DNA of 64,000 bases from Tetracentron sinense (GCA_015143295.1 CM026562.1:5742639-5806638); one strand, 5' to 3'; numbered from the stretch's first letter, positions 46,957 through 60,691 are shown. Numbers and translations: made by a program. The notes: generated by a model from the letters alone, not told the origin.

Positions 46957-47534
46957 CTAGAAAGCATGATACTTCAAATACCCTCTCGTACCCGTATCCG
47001 ATACGGATACGACGGGATACATATGGGAACGGCTAAAACGTATCCGATTAATTAAAAACAATTTTTTTATTTCGGATATGGCTCCGATATGGCATGGATA
47101 CGCCAGGATACGGGAATTTTTTTATTTTTTTATTTTTTTAAAATTTGGAGACCCAAGGGTGTGACCCTTTTTTTTAAAAAAAAAATTTTTTTTTTTTGGA
47201 AACCCAAGAGTGTGACCCTATCTCTTTTGTTTTTGCATGGACATGATCTTCTTTATATTTTGCTTAGTGGATGATATGATGACTTTCTTTTTTGCTTAAT
47301 GGATGATGAGATGACCCTATTTCTTTTGCTTTTGCATGGACATAATCTTTTTTATACATAAACAGAACTGAAACAATGGTTATTTTGTAATTATAATATA
47401 AAATATAATATTATTATTATTTATAAAAAAAATTGCAGACGTATCCTGGCCGTACCCATATCCTGTTTTTTTTTGTTCTACCGTATCGCCGTATCCGTCT
47501 CGTATCGTATCCTACCTGTATCCATGCTTCCTAG
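46957..47534. mobile_element. hAT non-autonomous element (578 bp)
   Basis: The ends are CTAGAAAGCATGATAC and, inverted, CTAGGAAGCATGGATAC, with TCTACAAC on both sides (46949-46956 and 47535-47542). Subterminal CGTATCCG/CGGATACG words are frequent in both orientations. It is the first element upstream of the makorin start, about 0.7 kb away. Confidence 0.85.
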
Positions 47535-47861
47535 TCTACAACTCTCAACCTTTGTTCGAATTAGGGACCCAAGGAGTTTTAATGTCGTTAGATTATTAGT
47601 ATCAATACACCCCGCTAATTGTTACTGCTAAATTATTAGTATCATTACTGTAATATTTTTTTTTTAAATGTGGAAAAATGTTACAACTTATAAATAGTAA
47701 TATTAAAAGATTCTGGAAATAGACTATACTATTAGTATGTTACATATACACATAGTAAATTTATCCTTTATTAGACTTTTTTTAAAAGGAAAAATGTTAC
47801 AAGTTAACGTATTAAAAAGATTTTAGAAAGATACTTCACTACAGTATTAGTGTGTTATACA

Positions 47862-48549
47862 TAGGGTTGTACATTGGGTCAAGCTGCTTCACGGCTCGCA
47901 CAACCCAACCTGAATTAGGGTGGGTTGGGCTAAGGTTTCATGGGTTTAGGCTGGGTTTGGGCTCTATCTTCATTAAGTGTTTGGGTTTGGATTAAGTTTA
48001 AATAAACCTTAATAAAGCCCAATTAACCCAACCCGGCTCAAAATTTAACCACCTGTTTTTTATAACTAAACTGCTCTACATAATGAAACCCTTAGTCAGT
48101 TAGTATTGCATCCAAAATCTAAAAGCTGCGTTTGGGTTTCATTTCTATTTTCATTCTTTCTCTACCTCTTTGATTTCTAAAGTTGGATCTATATTCCCAA
48201 TTTGGTTCTACAATTGGATTATACTCCCTCAATTTCCAACAAGTAAAGAGGGATTAATAGAATAACTGAGTTAGATATTATCAAGTGAAACCCTAACTCT
48301 TCGCAGCTTTGATCTATCCTTTAAATTTCATTATATGTTGTAAGGTAAATCATTGTCTTACAAATATAGGTTTGAATATTGTATTTAGCCCAAACATAAC
48401 TAAAACATACAAAATCATACATGGGTTGGGTTTGAGCTTCATATATTGAATGAGATTGGGTTTGGGTTGAGTTGGACATGGGAATAACTAAGACGGGTTA
48501 AGCCCAAACTGGCTTCAGCCCAGTCCAACTCGTCCACTGTACACCCCTG
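47862..48549. mobile_element. hAT non-autonomous element (688 bp)
   Basis: The ends are TAGGGTTGTACATTGG and, inverted, CAGGGGTGTACAGTGG. GTTATACA flanks it on both sides (47854-47861 and 48550-48557). Both ends are rich in GGGTTGGG/CCCAACCC words. Confidence 0.88.
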
Positions 48550-48563
48550 GTTATACATACACA

Positions 48564-49635
48564 TGGGGGTGTCAATGGGCTGGGTTCAGGTCGGCCCGGT
48601 TGCAGCCTGTTTAATAAACGGGTTCAATAGGTATGTCCAAGCCTGCCCTATTATTAATCGAGTTGGGCTGGGCTTGGGCCTTTGCGGGCTTGGGGAGGCC
48701 AATTTTAATCGGGTTTTATACGGGCTTGGGTGGGCTTACACATTTTTATGGGCGGGCCAGTTTATAATCTTGCCTTATACGGGCTTAGGTAATAATCTGG
48801 TTTCTCTGTGTATCAATTGTAGGATGCATCATCATCAATTTACCAAGACATTTATAATATAGAATGAGGAAAAACTAACTCATCTGCCTTCAAAACTTAT
48901 TTGGGCAGACTTGTATGTGAGAACCAAGGCCATTATTTTGCTCATTTGAGAAGAGATGGCAATGCTTTAGAGAGAATTCAACGGATCCTATAATTTTTAG
49001 CTGAAAAATACAACTAGTTGAAATCTGTATTGACTTATTATGTTCAGTCAGGATCACCATCTTCTTGGAACTCCTTCAAACAAGTCGAACTAATTCGCAA
49101 CAGCAGTAAACAAGTCCAACAAGCCAACAAGGTATATATTTTTTATGTTTGCATTACAAGGATCAAATGTGGCGAATAGCAAGATTGCATTCATTGGAAG
49201 CATATATTCATCTTAGTTTGACTTTTTTTTTTTTTTTATAGCATTTCTCTGAGAGTGGGTAATATAGTTCTTATGGCCAATTTGTTATCGACGATGATAA
49301 ATTTCCCATAATGGTAAATGGGAAAGAGTCCACATTTACCATTATGCACCCTATAATCAAGCCGTTGAACTTCTTCAATGACTTGAATTTCAATGCACCC
49401 CTTAGTAAATTAACATAAAACTAATATAATATCTTTAATATATATATATATATATTAATTGAGCCGGGGCTGGGCTGGCCCTAATAGAAGCCTACTAGCG
49501 GGCCAAATGGATCTTTAGCTCTAGTCCCAAGCCTGGTCCAATTATTAAACGGGCCTCATAAACGAGTATGAGTCGAACCTTTAGTGGGTCGAGCCGGGCT
49601 AGGCCGCAGGCCATCCCAATCCATTGACACCCCTA
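48564..49635. mobile_element. hAT non-autonomous element (1.07 kb), abutting the previous one
   Basis: The ends are TGGGGGTGTCAATGG and, inverted, TAGGGGTGTCAATGG, with CATACACA on both sides (48556-48563 and 49636-49643). The left duplication overlaps the right duplication of the element at 47862-48549, so one hAT landed at the edge of the other. GGGCTTGGG-type words fill the subterminal parts. Confidence 0.88.
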
Positions 49636-49727
49636 CATACACACGGTAAGGATTAGACTCTTAGGTTACTATAAGTCGTAAGTTATTATATTATATATAG
49701 TATTATACATGGTATAACATATAGAAT

Positions 49728-49912
49728 GTCGGGTCGGGTCGGGTCGGGTCGGGTCGGGCTGGGTCGTATGCTTATAAAGCTTGGACCTCAAGTAAGAGGT
49801 TGGTCTTCCAAAATTAGACCCGGCTCGGCCTAGGGCCTTATTAAGGAGAAGAAAGACCTCTATCTTGCAGGCGGGTAGGTCTCCCTCATCAAAGGGCCAG
49901 ATTGACAGCCCT
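49728..49912. mobile_element. hAT-like remnant with a GGGTC pentamer run
   Basis: A run of GGGTC units at 49728-49766 is followed by sequence ending ATTGACAGCCCTAG, the inverted form of the CTAGGGCTGTCAAT terminus common among plant hATs. The left terminus is not clear. It probably is a third hAT relative beside the two at 47862-49635. Confidence 0.4.
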
Positions 49913-51010
49913 AGATGTAGGGTCAGTAATTAAACTATTTTTTATATTAATCTTCCGCTTTTCTAGTGTGCACTAAGGGATTAAAATAACACCTGCCTTG
50001 TCGAAGAGAACAAGGCTCAAACTCCTTGAATAAGTGTGGCGGTTGATATGCCTACTCGCTAACTAAAACAAATATTAACCAAACTAACTGGGTTTTGGCT
50101 GAACCGTGTGACAAGTACAAAAAAAAAACAAGAGGAGGATTAAGATTTTAGAGCAATAGTTCACTCCACCGGCAAGGAGCAAACTATTGCTCCTCGTTCT
50201 CACATAATTGGCCCTTCAACTGCCATTAACTCGGGTTAGTTTTTTAAACCCTTTGGTTATTTCTTTTTATTTTATCTTTTTAAAAACCAAGGGTAGATGG
50301 GTGAACCCTAGGGGTGGATGAATCTTAACCATGGTAAATAAGGTTAAAAGAGGGACACACGATAAGAAAAAGGGAGATGAAACGCCCCTCCTCGCGTCAC
50401 CCACCGATGAGATGATTATTTTCCTTTTCTGTTTTAGGATTTGGGTACAAATATGAAGGGAGGTATGCTCCAAAAGACGTGGGAGTATGGATCTTCTCTC
50501 GTAGACGTCGGAACTTATTTGGCTTTCATTAGGGAATAATATCTATTCTTTTTGAATTTTGTATTTTAAAAATCAAGGTTAGAAGTATTAATCCTATGTG
50601 TTAAGGCTTCTTGATCATAGATGAAAGGACATGTGTCGTATTGTACAAGAAAAGCAAGAGACTATCCTAAATCCCCAAAATATAGTGGGCATTTTGAAAG
50701 TTTGAATATGCTCAGCAGATACACTTCTCTTGCCGTTCAAATGGTAGAGTTGTATTTAGATCGACACAGAGCTAGAGCCAAGGGGGCAGTTGCCCCCTAA
50801 ACTTTTGAAAGAAAAAAGTTATTATGTTATTAATTATTTAATAGGGCATAGATATGGGCAAGGAGACAGCTGCCCCTAAAGAAAGAAAAACAATACTCAA
50901 GATATGTGCGAAACATACAGATGAGAGGGCCAATGAACTTAGTCCTCAAAAATTTGAGGGTTACACCCCCGAACCTCAATAGTGGGTTGAAATCCCCCTA
51001 AAATATTTCA
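49913..51010. other. Repeat-rich spacer
   Basis: This holds a TTAACC-family segment (about 50200-50370), a second partial one (about 50560-50640) and an AGAGCTAGAGCCAAGGGGG hAT-type end near 50767. No gene was seen. Confidence 0.45.
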
Positions 51011-51013
51011 TAC

Positions 51014-54000
51014 TGATTTATTTCATCAGTCTTATCTTGAATGCTACAATGCTCGGTTAACTCGTGATAAGGGGCAAATGAGGAAACCAAGAACCTGATA
51101 AGATTTATCCTTATTTTAGTTTTTAAATACTCCAAAATTATATTGTTACGAAAATATTAAATCTGAATTTTATTAAATCTATTAAGAAATTCTAAATTAA
51201 TTTTAGTACCCTAACAAGTCTTTATGGATCGACCCCGTTTTGCCGCTATCTTATAATAAAAAGTATGCGTTCGGGTTAATTATATTTGAACACACCAAAT
51301 TTTGGCCTTTTTGCCAGGGACTAGTACTTAAAGAGGTTCTAAAAAAATCTCGAATTTATTTTTGGGTTTGATTTTTTTAGGCTAGGTTAATTTCTATATA
51401 TTTTTTTTTAAAGAAAAAAGAAAAAAAATCTAGGAATTTTTATTTCAGTAATTTTCGGGTTAGGTTTAGATTAATTTTTTTATTTTACTTTAGTTTACTT
51501 TTGTTAGAGTTTTATTTTTATTCCTTTATTTATTTTTATTCTCCTTTTCCATATTACTTTGATTTTTAATTCTTATTGCAGAAAATTGGAGAAGGAGATC
51601 TAAAAAGACAAGGAGCCAAATGAGGATTTGAAGAAAAAAAAAAGATTAGTTTTTTTATTTATTTATGTATTTTTTTTAGACAATTGTAATAGGACTTTTT
51701 AAATCATTTGGAAATGCCCAAATTGTAATAAATAGAGCAGGGAAGGAGGAGACTTGGACTATACCCTCTCTACACTTCGGGTTCGTACATTAAGTTTGGT
51801 GTTGGTGACCTGAGTTGACTTAATTGGATCTTCTCTCACCTAGAGTGGGAGGTACGTACTTTAATCTTTACCTGCAGATCTTTTACTTGGTAGCGGAGAT
51901 TATTTGATGTCGTTAAATTAGAGTGTTTGCATGCTTGACACCAATTTAATTGGAGCACCGTTTTTAGTAAGGGCACTTCAAAACCTACAACAAGATAAGA
52001 ATCGAATTTAATCACCGGATTCTTGCCCATAGGTTTAAGCACAACCCATGTTAGCACCCAACCAATCAATCTTAAATAAAATTAATTAGACATTGGCCCT
52101 ATGACCTTCGAGCTCATTAGGATGAAGACCCACCAAAAGTTGGGCCAATTGCGTTCTTTGACCAAACTCGATAACAAGAAAAGCCATGCCCCTTTAAAGG
52201 GTGATAGTCTCTGTTCTTTGAGAGCTGGTTTTTAAGCGGGACCCTTGCCTAGTGAATTGTGAACTTACCACTCAACCTGGGGGCTTATCTGATCGACTTG
52301 ATTTCATAAGATCGATTTGGAGGCTTAGGTGCACTCTTCAAACCAGTTAGGGGCCGTCTAATTAATTAGGAAAAAAATTAGGTTGTTGGCGTGTTTCAAT
52401 TGGACCGTGCTTGCTTGTGTACGCATCATCAGGATTGGATTAGACTATGATTTTTTTCTTAGAAGTCGATACTTCAGTTTATGTACACTTGGGTAAATGT
52501 GAGAGGTCGTTTAGTCAAAGTAGAACTCATAAGTAATCCCATCACATATATTGAGGATTTTTCCATTTTCTTTGAAATGAAAAATCCTCCAGAAATGACT
52601 CTGAATGAGCTTTTTGCTCCTACCTCTGCTACACCACCGACATGCATAGTCTTGCTGGAAGTGGCAGCAAATCAATTTGAAATCAGGTCTGCAACTATCA
52701 ACATGTTACCCAAATTCCATGGTTCTGAGAGTGAACAACCTTATATTCACTTAAACAAGTTCTTGACAATTTTTCAGACATTCAGGAACCAAAACTTGGA
52801 CATGGAGAGTGTCAAGTTGAGGTTATTCCCTGTATTCCTAGAAGATCACGCCGCTGCGTGATTGAATTCTCTTCCACAAAATTCCATCACAACATGTGAT
52901 GAGATGTCTAAAAATTTCATGATCAAATTCTACCCAATCGTCAAAACTGAGAAAATTAAGGATGCGATTAGAAATTTTATGGCTAAAGCAAATGATGAAT
53001 TTCTTCAAACATGGGAAAGATTACATGATCTTCTTGTCAAATGCCCGCACCATGGGATTTACAAAGCTCAATTAGTCAATTGTTTCTATAGAGGACTAAC
53101 CACTGCTCAACGTACCATGATAGAGTCCATGCACCAAGGCAAATTCATGAGATAGAGTCCAACCCAAGCATACGATTTCCTGATAGACTAGTAGAGAATT
53201 CCCAAAATTGGAGCAGTAACAGGGATGAATATGAGAGAGAGGAACTAAGATCCAAAAGTCAAGGATTATATAATCCAAAGAAGGACTATGATCTAAAGAA
53301 GGTCATGTCTAATCTGGTCAATGGGGTAAACAATTTGACCAAAAAGTTTGATGCCTTCACAGTCACGCAAACAAGAATCCCCCAATTTGACCACAACTCT
53401 TTGACTAGTCTGACTAATCCAATTGTCATGTGCCTACAATGTAATAGCTCTAAACACATGGTGGAAAATTGCCCAAGCTTGCCACCTATCAAGGCAGAGT
53501 AAGCCAATGTCATAAACGGGTATAGCACCTTTAGGAAACCCACACTGAATTCATTCAGTCAGACATATCACCCTGACAATAGGCTTCATCCAAATTTCTC
53601 ATACAGATAGAATGAACCTATCCAATCTCAAGGTGGACCGATTTCCAGAGGAATTACCAAAGGCAAGGTATTCCACAGTCTCCTCAGAACAATCATGCTA
53701 TAGTGTCCCAGTCTGCTTACTTAGCACCTCAACAGTCTAACAACTATAGAAATCTAGTGTCGGATCCTATGACCAACTACTCCCCTCCAGTATCTTAGTA
53801 GACATCTAACCTGAAAAATGTGATGATTGACATGATGAAGCTACAATAGCAATTCATGCAACAACAGTTTCAAACAAATTCAACCCAAGAAAGGACAAAT
53901 CAAACAATTTCCCAAGCCATTACCAAGATAGAAGTCCAAATCAATCAATTGGCCCATTTAGTAGGAGGTAGAGAGAAGCGGTAGTTTCTTACTCAAACAG

Positions 54001-54500
54001 TTCCTAACCCTAGGGCCCAACCTATTCTTCCCATTCCTCCTAGAGGTCAATATAAGATATGAATCAACTCAGCATCAACCCATGATGAGGTTCAGGCCAT
54101 CCATACCCTGCGGTCTGGCAAGTAGGTAGACAATAAGGTTGGAATGCATGAACAACTTGAAGAGAAAGAAGATCAAAAAGAGAAAGAGAAAGTCCCAATG
54201 TCCATAGATAAAGGCAAAGATAAAAGAACCAAGATCAGGATCAATCCATCAACTCGTACATCCCAATAGCCCCCTATTTGCAACGTCTGCAGGATAATAG
54301 AAAAAATTCACACTATGAAGGAATCCTAAAAGTATTTAAGAATGTACAGATCAATATTCCCCTCCTAGATGCCATCAAACAGATTCCTTCATATTCTAAG
54401 TTCTTAAACGACCTGATCACTATCAAAAGGAAGACATCAATTCCTAGAGAAGCTGTTCTTGTAGCTCAATCTTCAGGGCTTATCCAGTACAGAGACTTGT
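51014..54500 (+). mobile_element. Gypsy fossil with gag remnants
   Basis: LTR-like sequence at 51014-51305 is followed by a Gypsy-type junction (TTTTGGCC ... GCCAGGGACTAGT), an untranslated leader and gag remnants between about 52480 and 54510. These include retrotransposon gag words such as LPKFHGSESEQPYIHL and LVNCFYRGLTTAQRTMIE, a CCHC knuckle and PLLDAIKQIPSYSKFLNDL. The style is that of the Athila/Tat side of Gypsy. It is broken in several places and no pol was found. Confidence 0.65.
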
Positions 54501-54507
54501 TAAATGG

Positions 54508-55665
54508 GTACTAAGATTAATTTGGAATTTCTTAATAGATTTAATAAAAACCGATTTAAAATTTTTATGCTAAGATGATAATTAAAAATAAAATAAAACT
54601 AATTGAACAAATAAATCTTTTATTAAAGTAGAATGAGAATCGGGGATCTGGATTTCACTAAAAATATAATAAGATTAATCCTAAAATTAAATTTTAAATT
54701 CTCCAATTAAACACGATCCAATAAGCAAGCAAATGCTTTGGATCGAAGACATATCTTATGAAAACTTCAATTAAAATCCAAATTTCACATTTTCGTAACA
54801 ATATAATTTTGGAGTATTTAAAAACTAAAATACGGATAAATCTTGCCGGGTTCTTGATTTCCTCCTTCGTCCCTTATCATGATTTAGCCGAGCATTCAAG
54901 ATAAGACTGATGAAATAAATCATTCTCCTCTTCATTGATGTTTAATCGACTTTTTTACACTACTCCCTTTTCCACTTTTACAAAATAGAAAAATAAAATA
55001 AACGAAAAGTCTCTTGGGTGTGAGAAAGAACTAGAGACTAAAAGAAAGTATATCCTTTTACACCACTCAATCTCCAATAAAATCAGTCAAAAGAGAAAGG
55101 AAGTTGAGAGAAAAAAGACCAAGGGAGAGAGCAAAAAACTGTTTTTAACCCTGATTTCCTTCTCCTCTATGCATAAGCCTTTACTTGACCGAATATTTTG
55201 ATCCCTTAAACGTCCAAATTAGCAGATTCTCCTGAAATCTAATTTTGTTATCCTTTGAGTCTTCTTTCCAATGTCTCAAATATTGCCTTAATCCGATCTG
55301 TCAATCAAACGTTATGACCAAATTAGTGAGTCATGGTCAGCTTAGATTGGAATTCGAGAAATCTTACTTTTTTGCGGATTTGTTGCTCAATAACAATACC
55401 CATAAAATTTACTTGCTTTTCTTGTAGATTTGGTTGCCAAATATCAACAACCCTATCTTCTCCTTGACTTGATCCAATTAGATGAGTGGGCCTTGTATAG
55501 CTTTTCTCTCTAATGGGCTTTGAACTTTAAATTTCTTCAATTTGGGCTCAAATCTGTAAAATTCTCTCTAACTCCTACATAAATAATTAAGACAAAATAA
55601 AAATTAACAAATGTAAATAAAGAGGCAATTATTAACATAATGACATTCATATCACGTACCCACCC
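54508..55665 (-). mobile_element. Gypsy LTR-like segment in opposite orientation
   Basis: Read on the minus strand, 54935 down to 54508 matches 51014-51205 (GATTTATTTCATCAGTCTTATC, in part, to AAATCTATTAAGAAATT). It has about 190 bp that the left copy lacks and extends further outward. It is therefore an inverted LTR-type sequence next to the gag relic, either a separate insertion or a rearrangement. No coding part was seen. Confidence 0.55.
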
Positions 55666-55777
55666 AATCATTCTTCACAAATCCATCAACAATTACTAAT
55701 ATTTTCAATCGATCATCGCTTTCCCCTTAAAAGAAAATCTTGGCTCCGCACAATCCCTCACACTAAGGAGAAAATGA

Positions 55778-58700
55778 TTTTTTTTTTATAATCATCTAAA
55801 ATTTTATTCATCTGAAAGAGGGGTGAACATGAGCTTGAAAATTCAAACTTCTACCATAATAGACCAGATTTTGCTTAGTACAAAAACTCGATCTAAGAAG
55901 ATTTGAGGCCTCCAAGTCTACTACTTTGACAAGGTTATGAGCTACAGTATTTTGAGATCTTTGCACCCAGTGAATGTTGAACTTAGAAAGTTTCTCCATA
56001 AGATCAAGATGTCCTCAAAAATAGCTTGGATATCCCAATGATGGGCCATTTTTCCTTCACTGATAGCATTTAAAAGAGTTTGAGAATCACCTTCCAATTA
56101 TTTTGTATGCATAACAGAAGGCCCAAGAATATAGCCTTTGCCTTAGATTGTCTTGCATTTCCGGACATAATAGGAAAACAGAAGGAAGCAACACATTTTC
56201 CAGTATGAGTCTTGGCCAACCCTCCCACACTAGAAATCGAGTCATCCAAGGAATGAGAGCCATCCACATTTATCTCGAGCCAACCAATTGGGGGAGCAAC
56301 CCAATCTATGACATCTACATAGTGCATTAGGACTCTTTGAACTGTAGGAGTATGGGAATCCAAAACCGAGCTAGACTTTTGAGCAGAAGATAGCTCAACT
56401 GCATACATATTGGCTTTGTCTACCGTTCTTTGAGGATCAGATTTGGAGCTCTTGAAGATACATTCATTCCTAGCTTTCCAGATCATCCATACCACACAGA
56501 AAATCTTGATAATGATGTCATAGTTATTTGATTTGAATAAGCTCTCATTCGACCATAATTCCCACCATTTTCCCATGGATTCCACATTACCCTTGTCACT
56601 GTGATAACAAATTGAGGAGCCAAACCAAACACTTCTTGCAAACTCGCATTGAAGGAAGAGGTGGACCCCAGTTTCTGCTTCTTTCCCACACAATTTGCAT
56701 ATGTTAACTTTCTTGTTCAAAAGATTTACACATACTTCCAGGATATTAGAGATACATCTCCACATAAATAGAAGTAATTTCGGAGGTACAAGGATCTTTC
56801 ATAGAGAACTCCACTTTGAGTTTGGGATATTATCTGCAGATGAGGATGCATTTTTTAGCTTCCAAGGGTCGTTCTTTATAGCTAGGTAATATACTGATCA
56901 TTTAAGACTAAAATTACCCTTAGCTTCACAATGCCACACCCAAGAGTCTTTAACACCAAGGACACTCAGATGAATATCCAAGATTTCCTTAAGCTCCAAA
57001 TTGGAAAAGAGATTACGGACAACATCAATTTTCCAGTTTTTAGAAATAGGATCAAGGAGATGAGAAATTTTCGAGATAAGGCAACCTTCCGGCCTTGGGG
57101 AAAGGATTTGGAAATTTGGAAAATTAGGAATCCACGGATCCTTCCAAGGGTCAATAGAATGGCCCGATCCAACCTTTCTCTGGATGCCAAGCTGAAGTAG
57201 TTCTCGACCATGAAGAATACTCTTCCATCCCCAAGATTGTCTATAGTTTCTTTTGGCTCGCATAAAATTTTCTTTTGAAAATTAGAGTCATTTTAGAATT
57301 TTACTCCAAAGAAGATTCGACTTCATTTTCACTCTTCATACTTGTTTGGCCGGAAGAGCCTGGTTGAAAAAAGCCATATTTTTTAACCCAAGGCCCCCAG
57401 CTAATTTAGAGTAACACACTTTTCTCCAGCTTTGCTAGTGAATACGGCCTTGTTCCTCTTTTTGACCCCACCAATAACGAGAAATAGTTGAATTAATAAG
57501 ACCGAACCATTTGGCTATAATTTTGAAGCAACTCATTGCATAACAATGAATTGACTACGCCACTGCTTTAATCAATATATCTCTCCTAGCCTGCGAAATG
57601 AGTGACCCTTTCCAGCCTTTGATTTTAGATAGTATCCTTTCTTTTAGATGCCTGAATAATTCCATTTTTGACTTTCCGAACTCTGTAGGTAAACCCAAAT
57701 ATTTCCCTGAAGGTGCCATAGAAGTAATATTCAGTTGAGCTAAGAGAGAAGCCCTTATCACTTCTGGAGTGTTGTTGCTGAATGTGATACCGAACTTTTG
57801 GAGATTGATAGCTTGTCCTGATGCTTTGCAATAATAGTCAAGGATAGCTATCATTTTGTTGCACTCTTCTGAATCTGCCTTTAGGAAAATGAAGCTATCA
57901 TCTGCGAAAAGAAGGTGGGAAAGAGGTGGAGCTGTTTTTGCCACTCTAATCCCATTTAGAGAGTTGCAGGCCATAGCATACCTAATTATAGAAGATAGAG
58001 CTTCTGTACAAATAATGAATAAATATGGAGATAGAGGGTCTCCTTGACGGAGCCCTCTTGAAGGATTAATATTATCAACCGGTTCACCATTGATTAAGAT
58101 AGAAAAAGAGGCAGTAGTAACACATTGCATGATTAGTTGCCTCCATCTTATACAAAAGCCAATTTTTTCCATGACTTCTTCAAGAAAATTCCATTCAATG
58201 CGGTCATATGCCTTAGTCATGTCAAGCTTCATTGCAAGTTTATACTTTCCCACTTTCTTAAGTCTTCCGAGATAATGGAAGACCCCATGAGCAATTAATA
58301 CATTATCAATGATTTGTTTTCCCGTAACAAAGGCTGACTGCTCTAGACCAATAAGTTCTGGAAGATATTTTGAGTCTATATGCCAAAACTTTTGAAATAA
58401 TCTTGTAGCCAACATTGCACAAGCTAATTGGTCTAAATTGACCAATGGATTGGGGATTGGGAATTTTGGGGATAAGTGCAATGAGGGTATGATTCAGTTC
58501 TTTTAGGAGGAAACCACTATTGAAAAAACCAAGAACTGCTTCATTAACATCCTTCCCCATAATTTCCTAATGCTTTTGAACAAAATGTGCAAGCATTCTA
58601 TCCGGACCAGGAAATTTTAGAGGACTTATTTGGAAGAGAGCACGTTTAATCTCTTCGATAGTCACATTTTGGTACAATTGATTGTTCATCTCAAAGGTAA

Positions 58701-59430
58701 CTGATAGATGAATATGATCAATAGACTAAGAAGAGATTTCAGGGTTACAGGTGACAAAAACTGACTGAGAGTGTTGGACAACATAAATTGATATCCTCCT
58801 TTTGAAAAATCCAATCCCAAGACTTGAGAAGAATAAAAGATATTTTGTTTGATCTTCTTCTTTGGAAGGTGGTTTGATGGAAAAACCTAGTATTTTTGTC
58901 CCCTAATTCTAGCCAATTTACCCTGAATTTTTGAGCCCATAAAATTTCTTCCTGAGTTAGGGCCTCTTCCACTTCAAAGTAAGCTTCTCAATAGGCATAA
59001 AAGGCCCCTATTATCCCTCCATTGTAAGGATGTAATGAGGGCTTTCAGGAACATGATCCTGGAATGATGAGATCCAAACTCCTCTTGGTTCCATTGTTTC
59101 AAATCAACTTTGTATTTCTTGATCTTATTACATAGAGAAAATATGAATGATCCCCTATAGTTTTTTGCCCAAGCATTAGAAACAATCCCTACACAAGAAG
59201 GATGGGATGACCACATTGCCTCATAACGAAATGGGGGTCTAAAATCTCTGGTTGGAGACTTAGAATTAATTAAAATCGGTCATTGATTAGACCCAATTGC
59301 AAGCAAATGTGTGACAAAGACATTAAGAAATAAATCAATCCATTCAGGGTTAACCATACCTCTATCAAGTTGAACCTGAATATGTTTACCCCCCTCTCTT
59401 TTGTTGCTCTAGGTAAAAGGCGGTCCTTGA
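55778..59430 (-). mobile_element. Decayed LINE (L1-type with RNase H)
   Basis: This minus-strand LINE keeps the end of the endonuclease (59220-59430), the linker (58745-59216), reverse transcriptase (57555-58640: TKAYDRIEWNFLEEV, GLRQGDPLSPYLF, and catalytic FADD in HLLFADDSFIFLKAD), a zinc-binding region (CKLCGKEAETGVHLFLQC, 56600-56720) and RNase H (56070-56300 and 55808-55999). The 3' end is an A-tail, seen as T's at 55778-55787. The frame is broken by several shifts and stops (for example near 58480 and between 57263 and 57555), and the 5' end is missing. It is older than the plus-strand LINE at 9478. Confidence 0.85.
57555..58481 (-). pseudogene. LINE reverse transcriptase segment (longest open part)
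   Basis: This 308-codon open stretch holds the palm and fingers of the reverse transcriptase: the K-L-DMTKAYDR motif, GLRQGDPLSP, FADD and SGKYLGLP. It belongs to the decayed LINE at 55778-59430. The upstream part, with LIALIPKIPNPQSIGQFRP, continues in another frame at 58306-58560, so a shift lies in the overlap. No functional protein is expected. Confidence 0.85.
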
Positions 59431-60683
59431 TAATGAAGATCAATCAGCCGAGCTTGAGATACCATACTTTGAAACTACTACTATGCCAAGATTTCAGAGA
59501 TATGAAAAATAATAACTTCGGGTGGAAAAACTTACCAATTAAATGCGTAATCTAGCTCTTAAATAGTTCCCCAAAATTTATCTTTGATGAAGGTTGAAGA
59601 AAAACGAAGAAAAATGTGAATTTGTAGAGGTTTGGAGTGGGGTTTTAGGCCCAAATAGGTTGGCTAGCAGTGACTTCAATTGGTCGGTGATGGTGTCAGT
59701 GATGGTGATCGGGTCTTAGAGAGAGAAGAGGAAAATGGGAGGGTGAGAGAAGAAAGGAAAGAAAAAGAAGAAAAGAATATGAAGAGTAGAGAACGTGAGT
59801 TCTTTTTTTAATAATTAATAATTTGCATTAAATTTTCCATACTAACCAAATACATCCTACTTAATAAATAAAATGCTCAAAATGCATATTATATGAAAAC
59901 GCGCGTGACCACCATCAAATAATATTTTTGGAATGCCATTTATATGATGTGTTATGCATGCCATGCCTATGAACTCATATAATGATGATAATGATATGTA
60001 TGATGGCACATAACTCATAATATCTTTAACAACGACCAAAAATGTAGAAAATGGCAAAATTGCCCCTGGTTCGTAGACTCAGACATTACATGTGGCAAAA
60101 TATTAGTTGGATCAAACACTTATAAGCGAGTCATGCTAATTAAAGCCTTCAATGAGTGACCCTTAATAACATGACACCTAGCATTTTGTTCCAGAATCTG
60201 ACTGTTAGATGTCAAGATGGGTCGCCTGAGGGGAAATTTCTACAATTTCGTAAAACCACAGGGAGGTCAGTTTAATTTACCCTATTCTTTATTATACAAT
60301 CCCTTTTGTTTATGTTATGCATATGTATAGTTATTATTATGCATGTACTACTATTCTATATTGTACGTACATATAAATATAATACATGAGCTTGGCTGGG
60401 ATGATTTCGGGATGTGTCAGACTCAGAGTTCACCTCAAACCTAGCCCGAACTCAGCTTCGTGCTCAAAATTGAGCCCGAACCCAACCCAACCTGTTAAAT
60501 CCTTAACCCAATCCATGCCTAAACCGGTTTGGGTCAGGCGAGCCTCATGCCAACCTGGCTCCATGTTCAAGCCTCTGAACCTTATGGTATGTTGTTATGA
60601 TATATAGTAACTTATAGTGGAAAAGAATTGTTTTACCTTGTGTGCGTATCGTCTATCTACTCACCGCAAGAATACAACTTCTA
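59431..60683. other. AT-rich spacer without recognised gene
   Basis: No gene was seen. The part 60390-60600 has GCCCGAACC/GGGTT-type words like those at the ends of the hATs near 48 kb and may be a remnant of that group. Confidence 0.4.
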
Positions 60684-60691
60684 CATGGACA

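Noticed and set aside
49728-49766. Possible interstitial telomere repeat
   Set aside because: The unit is GGGTC, not the plant telomere TTTAGGG.
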